Of a stretch of 64,000 nucleotides of DNA, positions 27,761 to 35,913 are shown in pieces. The number at the start of each line of letters is the position of its first letter. The stretch's first letter is position 1. Both the position numbers and the translations under genes were made by a program. Source of the stretch: Sphingomonas phyllosphaerae FA2 (GTDB taxonomy: Bacteria > Pseudomonadota > Alphaproteobacteria > Sphingomonadales > Sphingomonadaceae). The stretch is taken from NCBI RefSeq assembly GCF_000427645.1, contig NZ_KE386571.1:2808670-2872669 (forward strand), given 5' to 3'. Under the pieces are notes generated by a model. It did not search any database. It saw nothing but the letters and a program-made list of their open reading frames with translations, and had not been told where the DNA came from.

Positions 27761-28384
27761 ATGCTCGAACATGTCCCGCACTGGCTCGGCAGCCTGATGC
27801 ACAATGTCCGTGCCGGCCATGCCAAGCTGGCGATCGTGCAGGACGGCATCGTCACCGGCGACGCGCGGCTGGAACTGTCCAGCCTCGCGTTCGCCGATGG
27901 CGCGCGCTTGCCGGAGCGGTTCACCGCCGATGGCGAAGGCGTGTCGCCGCCGCTGACGTGGCGCGGCGTGCCGGCGGGTACCGCGGCGCTGGCGTTGCTT
28001 GTCGAGGACCCCGACGCCCCTGCCCCCAACCCGCTGGTCCATGCGGTGGTGTGGAACCTGCCGCCAGAGGACGGCTCGCTCCCGGAGGGTGCGATTGCGC
28101 CGGACGGGCGTGGCGCGGACGACGGGTCGGACGTCGGGCGCAACAGCTATGCGCAGGAAGGGTGGTTGCCGCCCGATCCCCCGACCGGGCATGGCAGCCA
28201 CGATTATGTCTTCCAGCTCTTCGCGCTCGACAGCGCCGCGGCGGTCGACATCAATCCGGGGCGTAGCGAGCTGCTCGAGGCGATCCGCGGGCACGTGATC
28301 GCAGCGGGGATGCTGGTCGGCACCTATTCGCGCGGCGAGGAAGCGCCGGTCGGCCCGGCCTCGGCATCGACGCAAGTCGCCTGA
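27761..28384 (+). CDS. YbhB/YbcL family Raf kinase inhibitor-like protein (PEBP)
   Basis: 207 aa from ATG at 27761, preceded by GGGAGCGAGG. The PEBP fold motifs are PERFTADGEGVSPPLTWRGV, VEDPDAPAPNPLVHAVVWNL and the C-terminal GHGSHDYVFQLFALD. The bacterial role is unclear; a phospholipid or small-molecule binding pocket is known for the family. It starts 13 bp after katE and is followed 3 bp later by a DUF3429 gene, so the three form one transcription unit. Confidence 0.88.
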   Translation: MLEHVPHWLGSLMHNVRAGHAKLAIVQDGIVTGDARLELSSLAFADGARLPERFTADGEGVSPPLTWRGVPAGTAALALLVEDPDAPAPNPLVHAVVWNLPPEDGSLPEGAIAPDGRGADDGSDVGRNSYAQEGWLPPDPPTGHGSHDYVFQLFALDSAAAVDINPGRSELLEAIRGHVIAAGMLVGTYSRGEEAPVGPASASTQVA

Positions 28385-28387
28385 GCG

Positions 28388-28837
28388 ATGACCCCGTTGC
28401 CGCAGCTCCGCACGCCGCCGGTGGCGCTGGGTGCAGCGGGGCTGTTGCCGCAGATGGCGTGCGTGGCGATCGCGCTGGCCGAACCCGGCTCGCGGATGGC
28501 GGCAGGGGTGATCGGCGGCGGCTATGCCGCGCTGATCCTGTCGTTTCTGGGCGGGATGTGGTGGATGCAGGCGCTGCTGCGGAGTGACGAGCGCTGGTGG
28601 CCGTATCTGCTGGCGGTCGCGCCGAGCCTGATCGGCTGGGCGGCGCTGCTCGCCGTGATCGGCCGGGTCGCGCCGCCCGCTGCGGCACTGATGACGCTGG
28701 CGTTGGCGTTGCTCGCCAGTCCGTTGGGCGATCGCGAGATCGGCCCGTTGTTGCGCGGCGTGCCGGCGTGGCGGCACTTGCGGCTGACGCTGTCGGGCGG
28801 GCTCGGCGTGCTGGCGCTGGTCAGCGGGCGGGGCTGA
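28388..28837 (+). CDS. DUF3429-type membrane protein
   Basis: 149 aa with about four membrane segments: ALGAAGLLPQMACVAIALAE, GGYAALILSFLGGMWWMQAL, YLLAVAPSLIGWAALLAVIG and AAALMTLALALLASPLG. The tract ILSFLGGMWWM fits DUF3429 proteins, whose function is unknown. It is the last gene of the katE-PEBP run. Confidence 0.75.
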   Translation: MTPLPQLRTPPVALGAAGLLPQMACVAIALAEPGSRMAAGVIGGGYAALILSFLGGMWWMQALLRSDERWWPYLLAVAPSLIGWAALLAVIGRVAPPAAALMTLALALLASPLGDREIGPLLRGVPAWRHLRLTLSGGLGVLALVSGRG

Positions 28838-28846
28838 CCCCCGCCC
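28826..28846. terminator. GC-rich stem-loop between converging genes
   Basis: GGGCGGGG (28826-28833) and CCCCGCCC (28839-28846) form an 8-bp stem across the DUF3429 stop codon. The following bases are CTCT rather than a T-run, so termination is plausible but unproven. Confidence 0.4.
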
Positions 28847-28853
28847 CTCTGCC

Positions 28854-29060
28854 TCAGTGCTTGCGCGCGGCGGCGGCCTTCTTGGCATAATGATGGTGCG
28901 CGATCGCGCAGCCCGCTGCGGCACCCATCACGCCATGCCCCTTGCCGACCATATGCCCGGCAAGACCACCGGCCGCGGCGCCGCGCAGACAGCCCTTGGC
29001 AGATGCCGGCGAGGCGGCGAGCACCGTAGCGGCGACGGCAGCGATGAGAACGGAACGCAT
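28854..29060 (-). CDS. Small exported glycine-zipper-like protein
   Basis: 68 aa. A signal peptide MRSVLIAAVAATVLAASPAS ends at ASA. The mature part GCLRGAAAGGLAGHMVGKGH and GVMGAAAGCAIAHHHYAKKA has spaced glycines typical of small outer-membrane-associated glycine-zipper proteins (Rickettsia 17-kDa-like), ending in a basic tail. Two cysteines could form a disulfide. No enzymatic role is suggested. Confidence 0.7.
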   Translation of the reverse strand: MRSVLIAAVAATVLAASPASAKGCLRGAAAGGLAGHMVGKGHGVMGAAAGCAIAHHHYAKKAAAARKH

Positions 29061-29152
29061 CTCTTTCTCTCCTTGATCGATGGAGCAAAGATAAGCGTTC
29101 CTAAGGCGTTGTCCCGTTACAAACAGGACAGGCGCCGGACAGGGAATGACAA

Positions 29153-29182
29153 GGCGGCACGGATGCGAAGACCCGTGCCGCC
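29153..29182 (-). terminator. Perfect 10-bp stem-loop after the PEP-CTERM gene
   Basis: GGCGGCACGG (29153-29162) pairs with CCGTGCCGCC (29173-29182) around a 10-base loop, 9 bp past the stop of the minus-strand gene. Only a short T-stretch (TTGT) follows. Confidence 0.6.
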
Positions 29183-29191
29183 GAAACGATC

Positions 29192-29797
29192 TCAGGCGAA
29201 CAGCGGGTGGATCGTCGCGGTCTTGCGACGGCGGATCGCAGCGCCGACCAGACCGAAGCCGAGGATCATCATCGCCCAGGTCGCAGGCTCGGGCACCGCA
29301 TCGGTCGGCGGCGTGGTGCCGCGATCGAACCGAACCTGCAACGAGCTGTCAGGCGCAAAATAGGTGTTCGACAGATTGATGGTAACGAAACCGCCGTCGA
29401 AGCTGATGTTGTTGGGATCGAAGGCAAACTCATTGAGGTCCGCGTCGAAGTTGACGACCTTGTTCACGTCGCCGAGCTCGGCATAGGTGAACGGGTCAGT
29501 TTTGTTGGTGAAGACCAGCGAATGGGTCCCATCCATCCCGGCGCCATCGGGCAGACTCAGGTTGCCACTGAAGCTGATCGTCAACAGCCCGGCCGAGAAA
29601 TCCGCGTTCAGCGTCGTGCCGTAGATGTCGAACCCGATGCCGAATTCATTGCCGCCGCTGACAACCGCGTTGTCAGTGGAGCATTCCAGGTTGACCCCGC
29701 CGCAGGTCACGGCGTCTCCCACCGACACCGTCGCGGAGGCAGGAGCGGTAATGAACGCGCCGATCAGCGCGAGGCTGCCCAAAATGTGCTTCTTCAT
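29192..29797 (-). CDS. PEPxxWA-CTERM sorting domain protein
   Basis: 201 aa. A signal peptide (HILGSLALIGAFITAPASA) is followed by a beta-rich region, then the C-terminal sorting signal: VPEPATWAMMILGFGLVGAA with RRRK. The motif PEPATWA, a hydrophobic helix and a basic cluster define the exosortase recognition tail, so the protein is probably exported, trimmed and surface-displayed or released. Its middle region matches no family I know. CtrA-like boxes lie in the upstream gap. Confidence 0.9.
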   Translation of the reverse strand: MKKHILGSLALIGAFITAPASATVSVGDAVTCGGVNLECSTDNAVVSGGNEFGIGFDIYGTTLNADFSAGLLTISFSGNLSLPDGAGMDGTHSLVFTNKTDPFTYAELGDVNKVVNFDADLNEFAFDPNNISFDGGFVTINLSNTYFAPDSSLQVRFDRGTTPPTDAVPEPATWAMMILGFGLVGAAIRRRKTATIHPLFA

Positions 29798-29855
29798 GTC
29801 ACTCCCCTGTCTGGTCGGCAGGGGCCGACCTTTAACGGCGTCTTACAGCAATTCG

Positions 29856-29870
29856 TTAACAGATCGTTAA
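29856..29870. promoter_or_regulatory. CtrA-type box TTAA-N7-TTAA
   Basis: TTAA at 29856-29859 and TTAA at 29867-29870 are separated by exactly 7 bp, the spacing of the CtrA full site. A further TTAAC half lies at 29832. The site is ~60-75 bp upstream of the PEP-CTERM start, just after the trmB stop. Assignment to CtrA is inference from the consensus. Confidence 0.5.
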
Positions 29871-29887
29871 CGATACTGCCGAGGGGA

Positions 29888-30568
29888 TCATATGCGCGTG
29901 TAACGAAAATACCAGACCTCATGCCCCTGTCTGCGCGCCTTGCGTTCGTAGCGGGTTTCCGGCCAATCCTGCGGGCGTTCGAGGAAGTCGCGGGCGGTTT
30001 GCGCCTGCCACACGAAGTCGCGGCGCTGGTTCATCACCATCATCGACCAGCGGCAATAGGTCGGATCGTCGGTGCCGAGCCGGAACTCCGCACCCGGCTT
30101 CAGCTTGGCGGCGATCAGATCGAGCGGGCCGTGGTTCATCATCCGCCGCTTGGCATGGCGCGCCTTCGGCCACGGATCGGGATGGAGCAGATAGACGCGC
30201 TCCAACGACTCGTCGGGCAGGCGTTCGATCACCTCCAGCGCATCGCCCATATGGAGGCGGACATTGTCGAGCGCGCCGTCACGAATATGGCCGAGTGCGC
30301 CGACCACACCGTTTAGGAACGGCTCGCAGCCGATGAACCCGGTGCCCGGCGCGGCCATCGCTTGTCCGGCGAGATGCTCACCCGCGCCGAAGCCGATCTC
30401 GACCTGCAACGGACGCTCGTCGCCGAACAGCCGCCGGGCATCGAGCGCGCCGTCGGTGGGGACTGCGATGCGCGGCAGCAGTTCCTCGACCAGAGCGGCC
30501 TGTCCGGCGCGCAACGCATGGCCCTGACGCCGGCCATAGAGGCGGCGGATCGTTGTGGGATCGTTCAT
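29888..30568 (-). CDS. trmB: tRNA (guanine46-N7)-methyltransferase
   Basis: 226 aa. The SAM site is VEIGFGAGEHLAGQAMAAPG, followed by FIGCEPFLNGVV, and the TrmB-specific VYLLHPDPWPKARHAKRRMM. It makes m7G46 in tRNA. In many alphaproteobacteria it follows lnt-metK; here it is 11 kb away. Its start overlaps nothing, with a divergent exported protein beginning 47 bp further on. Confidence 0.96.
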   Translation of the reverse strand: MNDPTTIRRLYGRRQGHALRAGQAALVEELLPRIAVPTDGALDARRLFGDERPLQVEIGFGAGEHLAGQAMAAPGTGFIGCEPFLNGVVGALGHIRDGALDNVRLHMGDALEVIERLPDESLERVYLLHPDPWPKARHAKRRMMNHGPLDLIAAKLKPGAEFRLGTDDPTYCRWSMMVMNQRRDFVWQAQTARDFLERPQDWPETRYERKARRQGHEVWYFRYTRI

Positions 30569-30615
30569 GCAGGCGCGCCTACCGCACGGGCGCGCGAAAC
30601 GGAACGGAGGAAGCG

Positions 30616-31380
30616 ATGCGTGCGTGGTGGAGCGGTGTGGCGGTGCTTGTCGCGGCAGCGGCGGTGCCGGCGTGGTCGCAACTGTCGAGTCCGAAATCGA
30701 TCTCGATGCTGAACGGCGACGGCGGCTGGACGCAGGCGGTGTTCGTCTGCGATTCGACCGATCGCGATCGCGTGCTGGTGCTGTCCGCGCCCGATGCGCA
30801 GCGCAGCGCGACGCTGACCAGCCTGTCGAAGCCGGGGCTGGTGCGCCATCAGGTCGCGGTCCGCGTCGGCGTGGGCGATCCGGGGATGGGGCAGGTCTAT
30901 TATCCGCTCACCAACGCCGCGGGGCGCGCGGTCGGCAACGTCCACGCAATCAACCCCGGGATGGTCGAGCCCGGCGCAACGACGCCGACCGTCACTTCGG
31001 TCACCTACGGCCGCGACACGACGTCGTGCCGGTTCGCGCCGCAGACGCGCGTGCTGGGGGTGACCGCAAAACGCTCGATCCAGTTGACGCGCAGCGAGCG
31101 CGACGGGTTCGTCTATCGCAGCTACAATCACGACACCGATCTGCCCGCGATCGAACAGCCGTGGGGCGGGCGCGACACCCGCGCCTCGCTGACGATCACC
31201 GGCGGCCGGTTGGTCGAGGAGCGCGGCGGTCGGCGCATCTATCAGTTTGCGAACGGCGGCTATGTCTATCGCGTGCTCGTCTCGGTCGATCCGGCGAAGG
31301 GCGGCGGCGGGGTGCAGGTGTGGCGCGACGGGCGGATGCTGCTTGCCGAACCGTTCGTCGCCTATACCGCCGCCTCCTGA
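30616..31380 (+). CDS. Exported protein of unknown function
   Basis: 254 aa from ATG at 30616, preceded by GGAGG. The N-terminus WWSGVAVLVAAAAVPAWSQ is a signal peptide, so the protein is periplasmic or outer-membrane. The mature part is beta-rich; cysteines at VFVCDSTDRD and TTSCRFAPQT could pair. I recognise no domain. It is followed after 56 bp by the PAP2 gene on the same strand. Confidence 0.7.
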   Translation: MRAWWSGVAVLVAAAAVPAWSQLSSPKSISMLNGDGGWTQAVFVCDSTDRDRVLVLSAPDAQRSATLTSLSKPGLVRHQVAVRVGVGDPGMGQVYYPLTNAAGRAVGNVHAINPGMVEPGATTPTVTSVTYGRDTTSCRFAPQTRVLGVTAKRSIQLTRSERDGFVYRSYNHDTDLPAIEQPWGGRDTRASLTITGGRLVEERGGRRIYQFANGGYVYRVLVSVDPAKGGGGVQVWRDGRMLLAEPFVAYTAAS

Positions 31381-31436
31381 GCGGGACCGAAACCGCATGC
31401 GGCTCGTTGGCAGGCGGACATTCAAGCGGAGCCGAT

Positions 31437-32066
31437 ATGGGCAAGAAGAAGAAGAAGGCGCTGCGCATTGCCGCCGAACGCGAGCACGACGCCACCGCGC
31501 CGCTACGCGCGCTGGCGGCAGCAGGGGCGATGCGGGCGCTTGCGCCGATCGCCAAGGCCACCGACGAACCGCCCCTGCTCGCGTTAGGCCTTGGCACACT
31601 GGCGATCGGTGCGGTGCTACGTCGTCCGGCGCTGGCACGCAGCGGGGCGCGGATGGTCGCCAGCCATCTGCTGGCGACAGGCCTCAAGACGGTGTTGAAG
31701 GCCGGGGTAGACCGTGCCCGTCCGAATGTTCCGGGCACCGACGCGGTGCCGCGCAAGGGGCATGGCACCGACGACACCAACTTCAACGCTTTTCCGTCAG
31801 GGCATACAGCCGGCGCGGTAGCGGTGGCGCAGTCGGTCGCGCATGAGGTGCCCGGGATCGGCGGCGTCGCTAAGCTGGCGGCGGGCACCGCGGGCGTGGC
31901 GCAGGTCGCTCGCGGCGCGCATTATGGCAGCGACGTGGTTGCGGGCGCCGTGATCGGATGGCTGGCCGAGCGCGTTGCCGGCTGGGCGATCGAGGCCGGC
32001 GAACGCTTCGCCGACACCCGCCGCGAGGTGAAGGCCGAAGCCGAAGCTGAGGCGCATCCGAGCTGA
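31437..32066 (+). CDS. PAP2-superfamily phosphatase
   Basis: 209 aa from ATG at 31437. A lysine-rich start (MGKKKKKALRIAAEREHDAT) precedes hydrophobic helices. The three phosphatase motifs are visible: KAGVDRARP (motif 1), FPSGHTAGAV (motif 2) and RGAHYGSDVVAGAVIGW (motif 3 with H and D). Members remove phosphate from lipid or polyprenyl phosphates. The substrate here is not evident. Confidence 0.85.
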   Translation: MGKKKKKALRIAAEREHDATAPLRALAAAGAMRALAPIAKATDEPPLLALGLGTLAIGAVLRRPALARSGARMVASHLLATGLKTVLKAGVDRARPNVPGTDAVPRKGHGTDDTNFNAFPSGHTAGAVAVAQSVAHEVPGIGGVAKLAAGTAGVAQVARGAHYGSDVVAGAVIGWLAERVAGWAIEAGERFADTRREVKAEAEAEAHPS

Positions 32067-32091
32067 CCGGATCGACAGCCTAAGTACGTCA

Positions 32092-35000
32092 TTACAATGG
32101 CATCGCGTACAAGGCGTGGTGCGCGAGAATGTAGAGCGTCCGCCGGTCCGCGCCGCCGAGCAGCAGTTGCAGCGGGCGTTCGGGAACGTCGATGCGCCGG
32201 GTCAGCGAACCGTCGGGGGCGTAGACGAACACCTGTCCGTTCGCGACGTACAGGTTGCCCGCTTCGTCGCGCGCCACGCTTTCGCCGCCGCGGGGGGCGA
32301 CGACCTTGAGGTCGGTCACCTGCCCGCTCGCCCCGACCAGACCGCTATAGGTGAGGTTCTCCGAGGCGTTGGTCAGCGTGATGCGACTGCCCGGCACCGC
32401 GCCGACAAAGCCATAGGAATCAAGCGTATCCGACCAGCGCCAACCGAGGTGATCGTCGGGGCCCTGGTTCCAGACGCGGAACGCCGGCAGCGCCACCGAT
32501 CCGTCGGGTGAGCGATATTCCTGCGGCTTCGCCTCGCCGAGCTTGGTGGTGAAGAAGGACGCGATCGGCGGATAATCATAGGTCGCCGGATCGATACGGT
32601 CGGCGAATTCACCATTCGCCCAGACGTTTACCGGCAGGAGCGTCGTCGCCTTGCCGCCTGCGCGCACCGCGGTCGGTTCGATCGGACGGATATCGTCGGG
32701 CTTGGCGGGGTCGAGGCTGTAGACGCTGCCGTCGCGGCCGGCGGAGGATTGCACCAGCAGGCGGCCGGAGCGGTCGACCGCGAGGTTGACCGGGTCGAGC
32801 GGGGCGTCCGACACGGTGGTCAACCCCTCCCCCGGCGTAAAGCCATGAATTCGCTGAAAGAAGCGGTCGACGAAATATAGCTTGCCCTTGGCGTCCACCG
32901 CACCGCCGGAGATGGAATAGAAGCCGTCTGCGAGCTTGGTCACGCCGGAAGTTACTGGGATCGCTAGCTCAGCGGTGGCGGGAGTTGGAGGGATGTCGAG
33001 GCTGGCGAACTCGCGTTCGCGGACTTCCTGACGGTGGGTCATGTCCTTGATGCTGTTTTCAAACGGAAATTTGCTGGCGCGCAGATAGGTGCCGCAGCCC
33101 TTGGCGTCGCAGCTCGCAAAGCCGCTTTCGGCGTTCACATGGACGTTGCGGAAGCGGATACCGCCTGAATTGAACAGCTTGACCGCTGCATCCATCGGCT
33201 TGATCGTCCGCGTCACGCGATAGCCGTGGTAATTGGCGAAGAGGATGTCGCTCGAATTGTGGAACTCGGTCGAGACCGCGTTGACGCCGTCGCGTACCTC
33301 CTGTTCGGTCTGTGGTGCCAGAAACTCCCAGTTTTTAACCCGGTCCAGCACGATCTCGGCACGATAATGATGCTCGGCGGAGAGCTGATAGACGTGTCCG
33401 GGCGTGCTGGTGTCGGAAACGTGAAAACCTGCGGACGCGAGCGTGTTGGGTGACCAGATCGCCGAGAAGGTTCCGCCGCCGCCGTCGGCGACCATGATGC
33501 TGGGGTACTGGCCGTCGGGACGCGCGCGCGGGTCGTTCTGGTTGATCGGGCTGCCCTTGGTCAGCACCGTGCCGCCGCCGCCCTGGATCTTGACGTCGTT
33601 GACCTCCGACGCCGCGCCGGCTTTCCACAGCAAGGCGGTGGCGCGGCGGTTGATCGCGCCGGTCCAGAGCCCGAGGCCGTGGACGATCGCGTTGCCGCCC
33701 TTCGCGCTCTCGATCATCGCCTTCGCGCCGCCGACCCCGGTGAAGGCGGGGGTTTCGTCGGGCAGATAGACGTGCGTCAGGCTGGGGTGGAGCGAGATCA
33801 GGACGGTGTCGGGACGCAAGCGGATCGTATCGGTGACGCGGTAGCGGCCGAGCGGGAGATAGACGACGCGGTGCGTGTCGATCGCGCGCTGCAACGCGAC
33901 GGTGTCGTCGGTGGCGTCGTCACCCTTCACGCCGAGATCGTGCGCATTCGCCCAGTCGCGGACCGGCGGGAGCGCGCGGATCGCATTGGCCGGACGCTTC
34001 GGCGCGCGCGCCAGCGGGGTCATCGAAACGTCGGTCGCGGTTTCGCCGATCGTGCCGAGCCCGGCGAGCTTCAGCCCATGCGAGAAGTCGGCGACGCGGT
34101 AGCGCGCGCCCTTGCCCGCGATCGTCTTGCCGGAATCGCGGAAGCGCGCGAAGGTCGGCGTCTCGATCGCGACCGCATCGTCGAAGCCGATCTGCGTGAA
34201 GACGCTGTTCTCTTCCGAGATCACCACCGCGGCCTGCGAGACGTTCTCGAAGCGGACCTGCTTGCCCCACAGCGAATCCGAATAGCCGCGGTCGATCTCG
34301 ATCCCGACGGGCGTGTCGCGGATCGCGACGTTGACGAGGGTCAGGTCGACCTCATGCTCGCGGATCGCCGCGTCGCGCTGCCCGGAGAATTCGCTGTCGA
34401 TCAGCGTGAACTGCCACGCGGGCGAGGTCTTTTCGGACATGATGCCGTATCGGCCGCCGAAGAAGCGCAGGTCCTCGAACTCGTTGCCGGCCTGATAGAC
34501 CCCCGCCAGCCCCGAGCCGATGTGGAAGTCGACGTGGCGCAGATAGCCGTGCTGCGCCACGCGGAAGCGCACCGCGACCGCACCGGCATTGCCGTCGCCG
34601 ATGCGGAAATCGATGTTCGACAGCGCGGAATAGAAGGTGCTGGACGTGGCGTCGTAGATCGCAGGATCGAACGGCACGCTGGTGCGCGGCGGCACCGGCG
34701 CCTTGCCGACGCGATACTGGTCCTCGCCGGTGAAGGCGACCATTGCCGCGACGCCGCTGCCGAAGCCGGGGGTGGCGTCGCCGAGCACGATCTGCGGGCG
34801 GGTCTTGCCGATGCCGAACAGCCGCACCGCCGAGCGGACGAAGATCGTGCGCGAGATGCGGTAGGTGCCCGAAGGGACGAAAACGACACCACCGTGTCCG
34901 CCCGCCGCCGCCGCGTCGATCGCCTGTTGCAGTGCGACGCTGTCGTCGGCGCGGCCATCGCCGACCGCCTTGAGGACGACCGCGCGCGGATCGTCGGGCA

Positions 35001-35103
35001 TGGTCTGGTAGACCGACGTGCCGGGCCTGATGCCAGGTGCCGCGAGGGCCGGGGTCGCGAGCACCGCTGTCAGTGCCGCCCCGATCCGCCATCCTGCCCG
35101 CAT
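32092..35103 (-). CDS. Secreted double beta-helix (GH55/pectate-lyase-3 type) protein with C-terminal beta-propeller
   Basis: 1003 aa from ATG at 35103. Signal peptide MRAGWRIGAALTAVLATPAL. Two copies of the Pectate_lyase_3/GH28-related start are seen: VGDGRADDSVALQQAIDAAA with VFVPSGTYRISRTIFV (residue ~45), and GVKGDDATDDTVALQRAIDT with VVYLPLGRYRVTDTI (residue ~400). The tandem helix resembles GH55 beta-1,3-glucanases. From ~ residue 720 an SMP-30/NHL-like propeller follows (DGFYSISGGAVDAKGKLYFV, LAVDRSGRLLVQS, ARDEAGNLYVANGQVFVYAP). Substrate and catalysis are unproven. An operator motif lies 61 bp upstream. Confidence 0.8.
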   Translation of the reverse strand: MRAGWRIGAALTAVLATPALAAPGIRPGTSVYQTMPDDPRAVVLKAVGDGRADDSVALQQAIDAAAAGGHGGVVFVPSGTYRISRTIFVRSAVRLFGIGKTRPQIVLGDATPGFGSGVAAMVAFTGEDQYRVGKAPVPPRTSVPFDPAIYDATSSTFYSALSNIDFRIGDGNAGAVAVRFRVAQHGYLRHVDFHIGSGLAGVYQAGNEFEDLRFFGGRYGIMSEKTSPAWQFTLIDSEFSGQRDAAIREHEVDLTLVNVAIRDTPVGIEIDRGYSDSLWGKQVRFENVSQAAVVISEENSVFTQIGFDDAVAIETPTFARFRDSGKTIAGKGARYRVADFSHGLKLAGLGTIGETATDVSMTPLARAPKRPANAIRALPPVRDWANAHDLGVKGDDATDDTVALQRAIDTHRVVYLPLGRYRVTDTIRLRPDTVLISLHPSLTHVYLPDETPAFTGVGGAKAMIESAKGGNAIVHGLGLWTGAINRRATALLWKAGAASEVNDVKIQGGGGTVLTKGSPINQNDPRARPDGQYPSIMVADGGGGTFSAIWSPNTLASAGFHVSDTSTPGHVYQLSAEHHYRAEIVLDRVKNWEFLAPQTEQEVRDGVNAVSTEFHNSSDILFANYHGYRVTRTIKPMDAAVKLFNSGGIRFRNVHVNAESGFASCDAKGCGTYLRASKFPFENSIKDMTHRQEVREREFASLDIPPTPATAELAIPVTSGVTKLADGFYSISGGAVDAKGKLYFVDRFFQRIHGFTPGEGLTTVSDAPLDPVNLAVDRSGRLLVQSSAGRDGSVYSLDPAKPDDIRPIEPTAVRAGGKATTLLPVNVWANGEFADRIDPATYDYPPIASFFTTKLGEAKPQEYRSPDGSVALPAFRVWNQGPDDHLGWRWSDTLDSYGFVGAVPGSRITLTNASENLTYSGLVGASGQVTDLKVVAPRGGESVARDEAGNLYVANGQVFVYAPDGSLTRRIDVPERPLQLLLGGADRRTLYILAHHALYAMPL

Positions 35104-35163
35104 CGCCCGTCTCCCGTCTGTTTTCGCGCTTTTGCTAGCGATACCAGCGGGATGCTTCATGCG

Positions 35164-35175
35164 CGACGATGGTCG
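35164..35175. promoter_or_regulatory. CGAC-N4-GTCG palindrome before the beta-helix gene
   Basis: CGACGATGGTCG; with its flanks, gcgcgacgatggtcgtag differs in only two bases from gcgcgactttggtcgtag at 37375-37392, upstream of gluconokinase. It lies 61 bp before the ATG of the minus-strand beta-helix gene. Confidence 0.55.
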
Positions 35176-35209
35176 TAGGTGGCAGGCGATGGGGTGACAC
35201 AGGTCAAGC

Positions 35210-35294
35210 CGTCGCCCCGGACTTGATCCGGGGCCCCGCTTCTTTCGTGCTGTTGAAGAAGAAGCGGGATCCCGGATCAAGTCCGGGATGACGG
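35210..35294. repeat. Paired palindromic repeat, family B
   Basis: Left arm gtcgccccggacttgatccg followed by gggccccgcttctt; right arm the inverse, ending gtccgggatgacgg. With the C pair at 35351-35430 it fills most of the ~350-bp gap. Confidence 0.88.
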
Positions 35295-35350
35295 GTATAT
35301 TCCGCAGCGGCTTCGCTTGTGGCGGGATGACGCCGGCTGAAACCGTTCAT

Positions 35351-35430
35351 CCGTCATTGCGAGCGGAGCGAAGCAATCCAGAGTCGGACCAGGACACCCT
35401 GGATTGCTTCGCTCCGCTCGCAATGACGGA
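35351..35430. repeat. Paired palindromic repeat, family C
   Basis: Left cattgcgagcggagcgaagc then aatccagag; right the inverse, gattgcttcgctccgctcgc then aatgacgg. The arms are perfectly complementary over more than 25 bp. Confidence 0.88.
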
Positions 35431-35451
35431 CCGATTCAACGCCATTCGCCG

Positions 35452-35706
35452 TCAGGCGTAGCTTGTGTCGCCGCTGAGCGCTTGTGCGGCGATCGCGACT
35501 TGCGTGCGGTTGCGGACGTTCAGCTTGCGCATCAGCGCGGTCATGTGCGCCTTCACGGTCGCCTCGGCGATGCCAAGGTCGTAGGCGATCTGTTTGTTGA
35601 GCAGCCCGGAATGGACGCCGCGCATCACCTTGAGCTGTGTCGGGGTGAGTTGCGCCAGCATCGCGCCGCTGACCGGCGCGGGCATCTCCTGAGCGATGGC
35701 TTCCAT
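35452..35706 (-). CDS. Small LuxR/GerE-type HTH protein (no receiver domain)
   Basis: 84 aa from ATG at 35706, preceded by GGGAGGAAGGA. The sequence is essentially one LuxR-type HTH: LTPTQLKVMRGVHSGLLNKQ, then IAYDLGIAEATVKAHMTALM and RKLNVRNRTQVAIAAQAL. The N-terminal receiver of NarL-family regulators is absent, which leaves only 20 residues before the HTH. It may be a stand-alone regulator or a domain remnant. It is divergent from the GntR gene, 207 bp away. Confidence 0.85.
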   Translation of the reverse strand: MEAIAQEMPAPVSGAMLAQLTPTQLKVMRGVHSGLLNKQIAYDLGIAEATVKAHMTALMRKLNVRNRTQVAIAAQALSGDTSYA

Positions 35707-35830
35707 TCCTTCCTCCCGTAGCACCGCCGTCCCGTCGCGCTTTCGAGCGGATTCGGTTGGACAGCTTTGCGTGTTATGCGCTGCGATGTTAGCGCTTTTC
35801 AAGTAACATGCGATAGATTGAACGGCGAAG

Positions 35831-35841
35831 TTGTCGGACAG
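35831..35841. promoter_or_regulatory. GntR/FadR-type operator candidate
   Basis: TTGTCGGACAG contains the perfect dyad TGTC-G-GACA and fits the FadR-subfamily pattern TNGTNNNACNA except at the last base. It lies about 73 bp upstream of the GntR gene and could be an autoregulatory site. Confidence 0.35.
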
Positions 35842-35913
35842 CCGGCGCAGCCTCTCGCCACATCGGCGGCCGTCCGCTAGGTTCGGCGGACATCGCACGG
35901 GAGGGGAGCGCCG

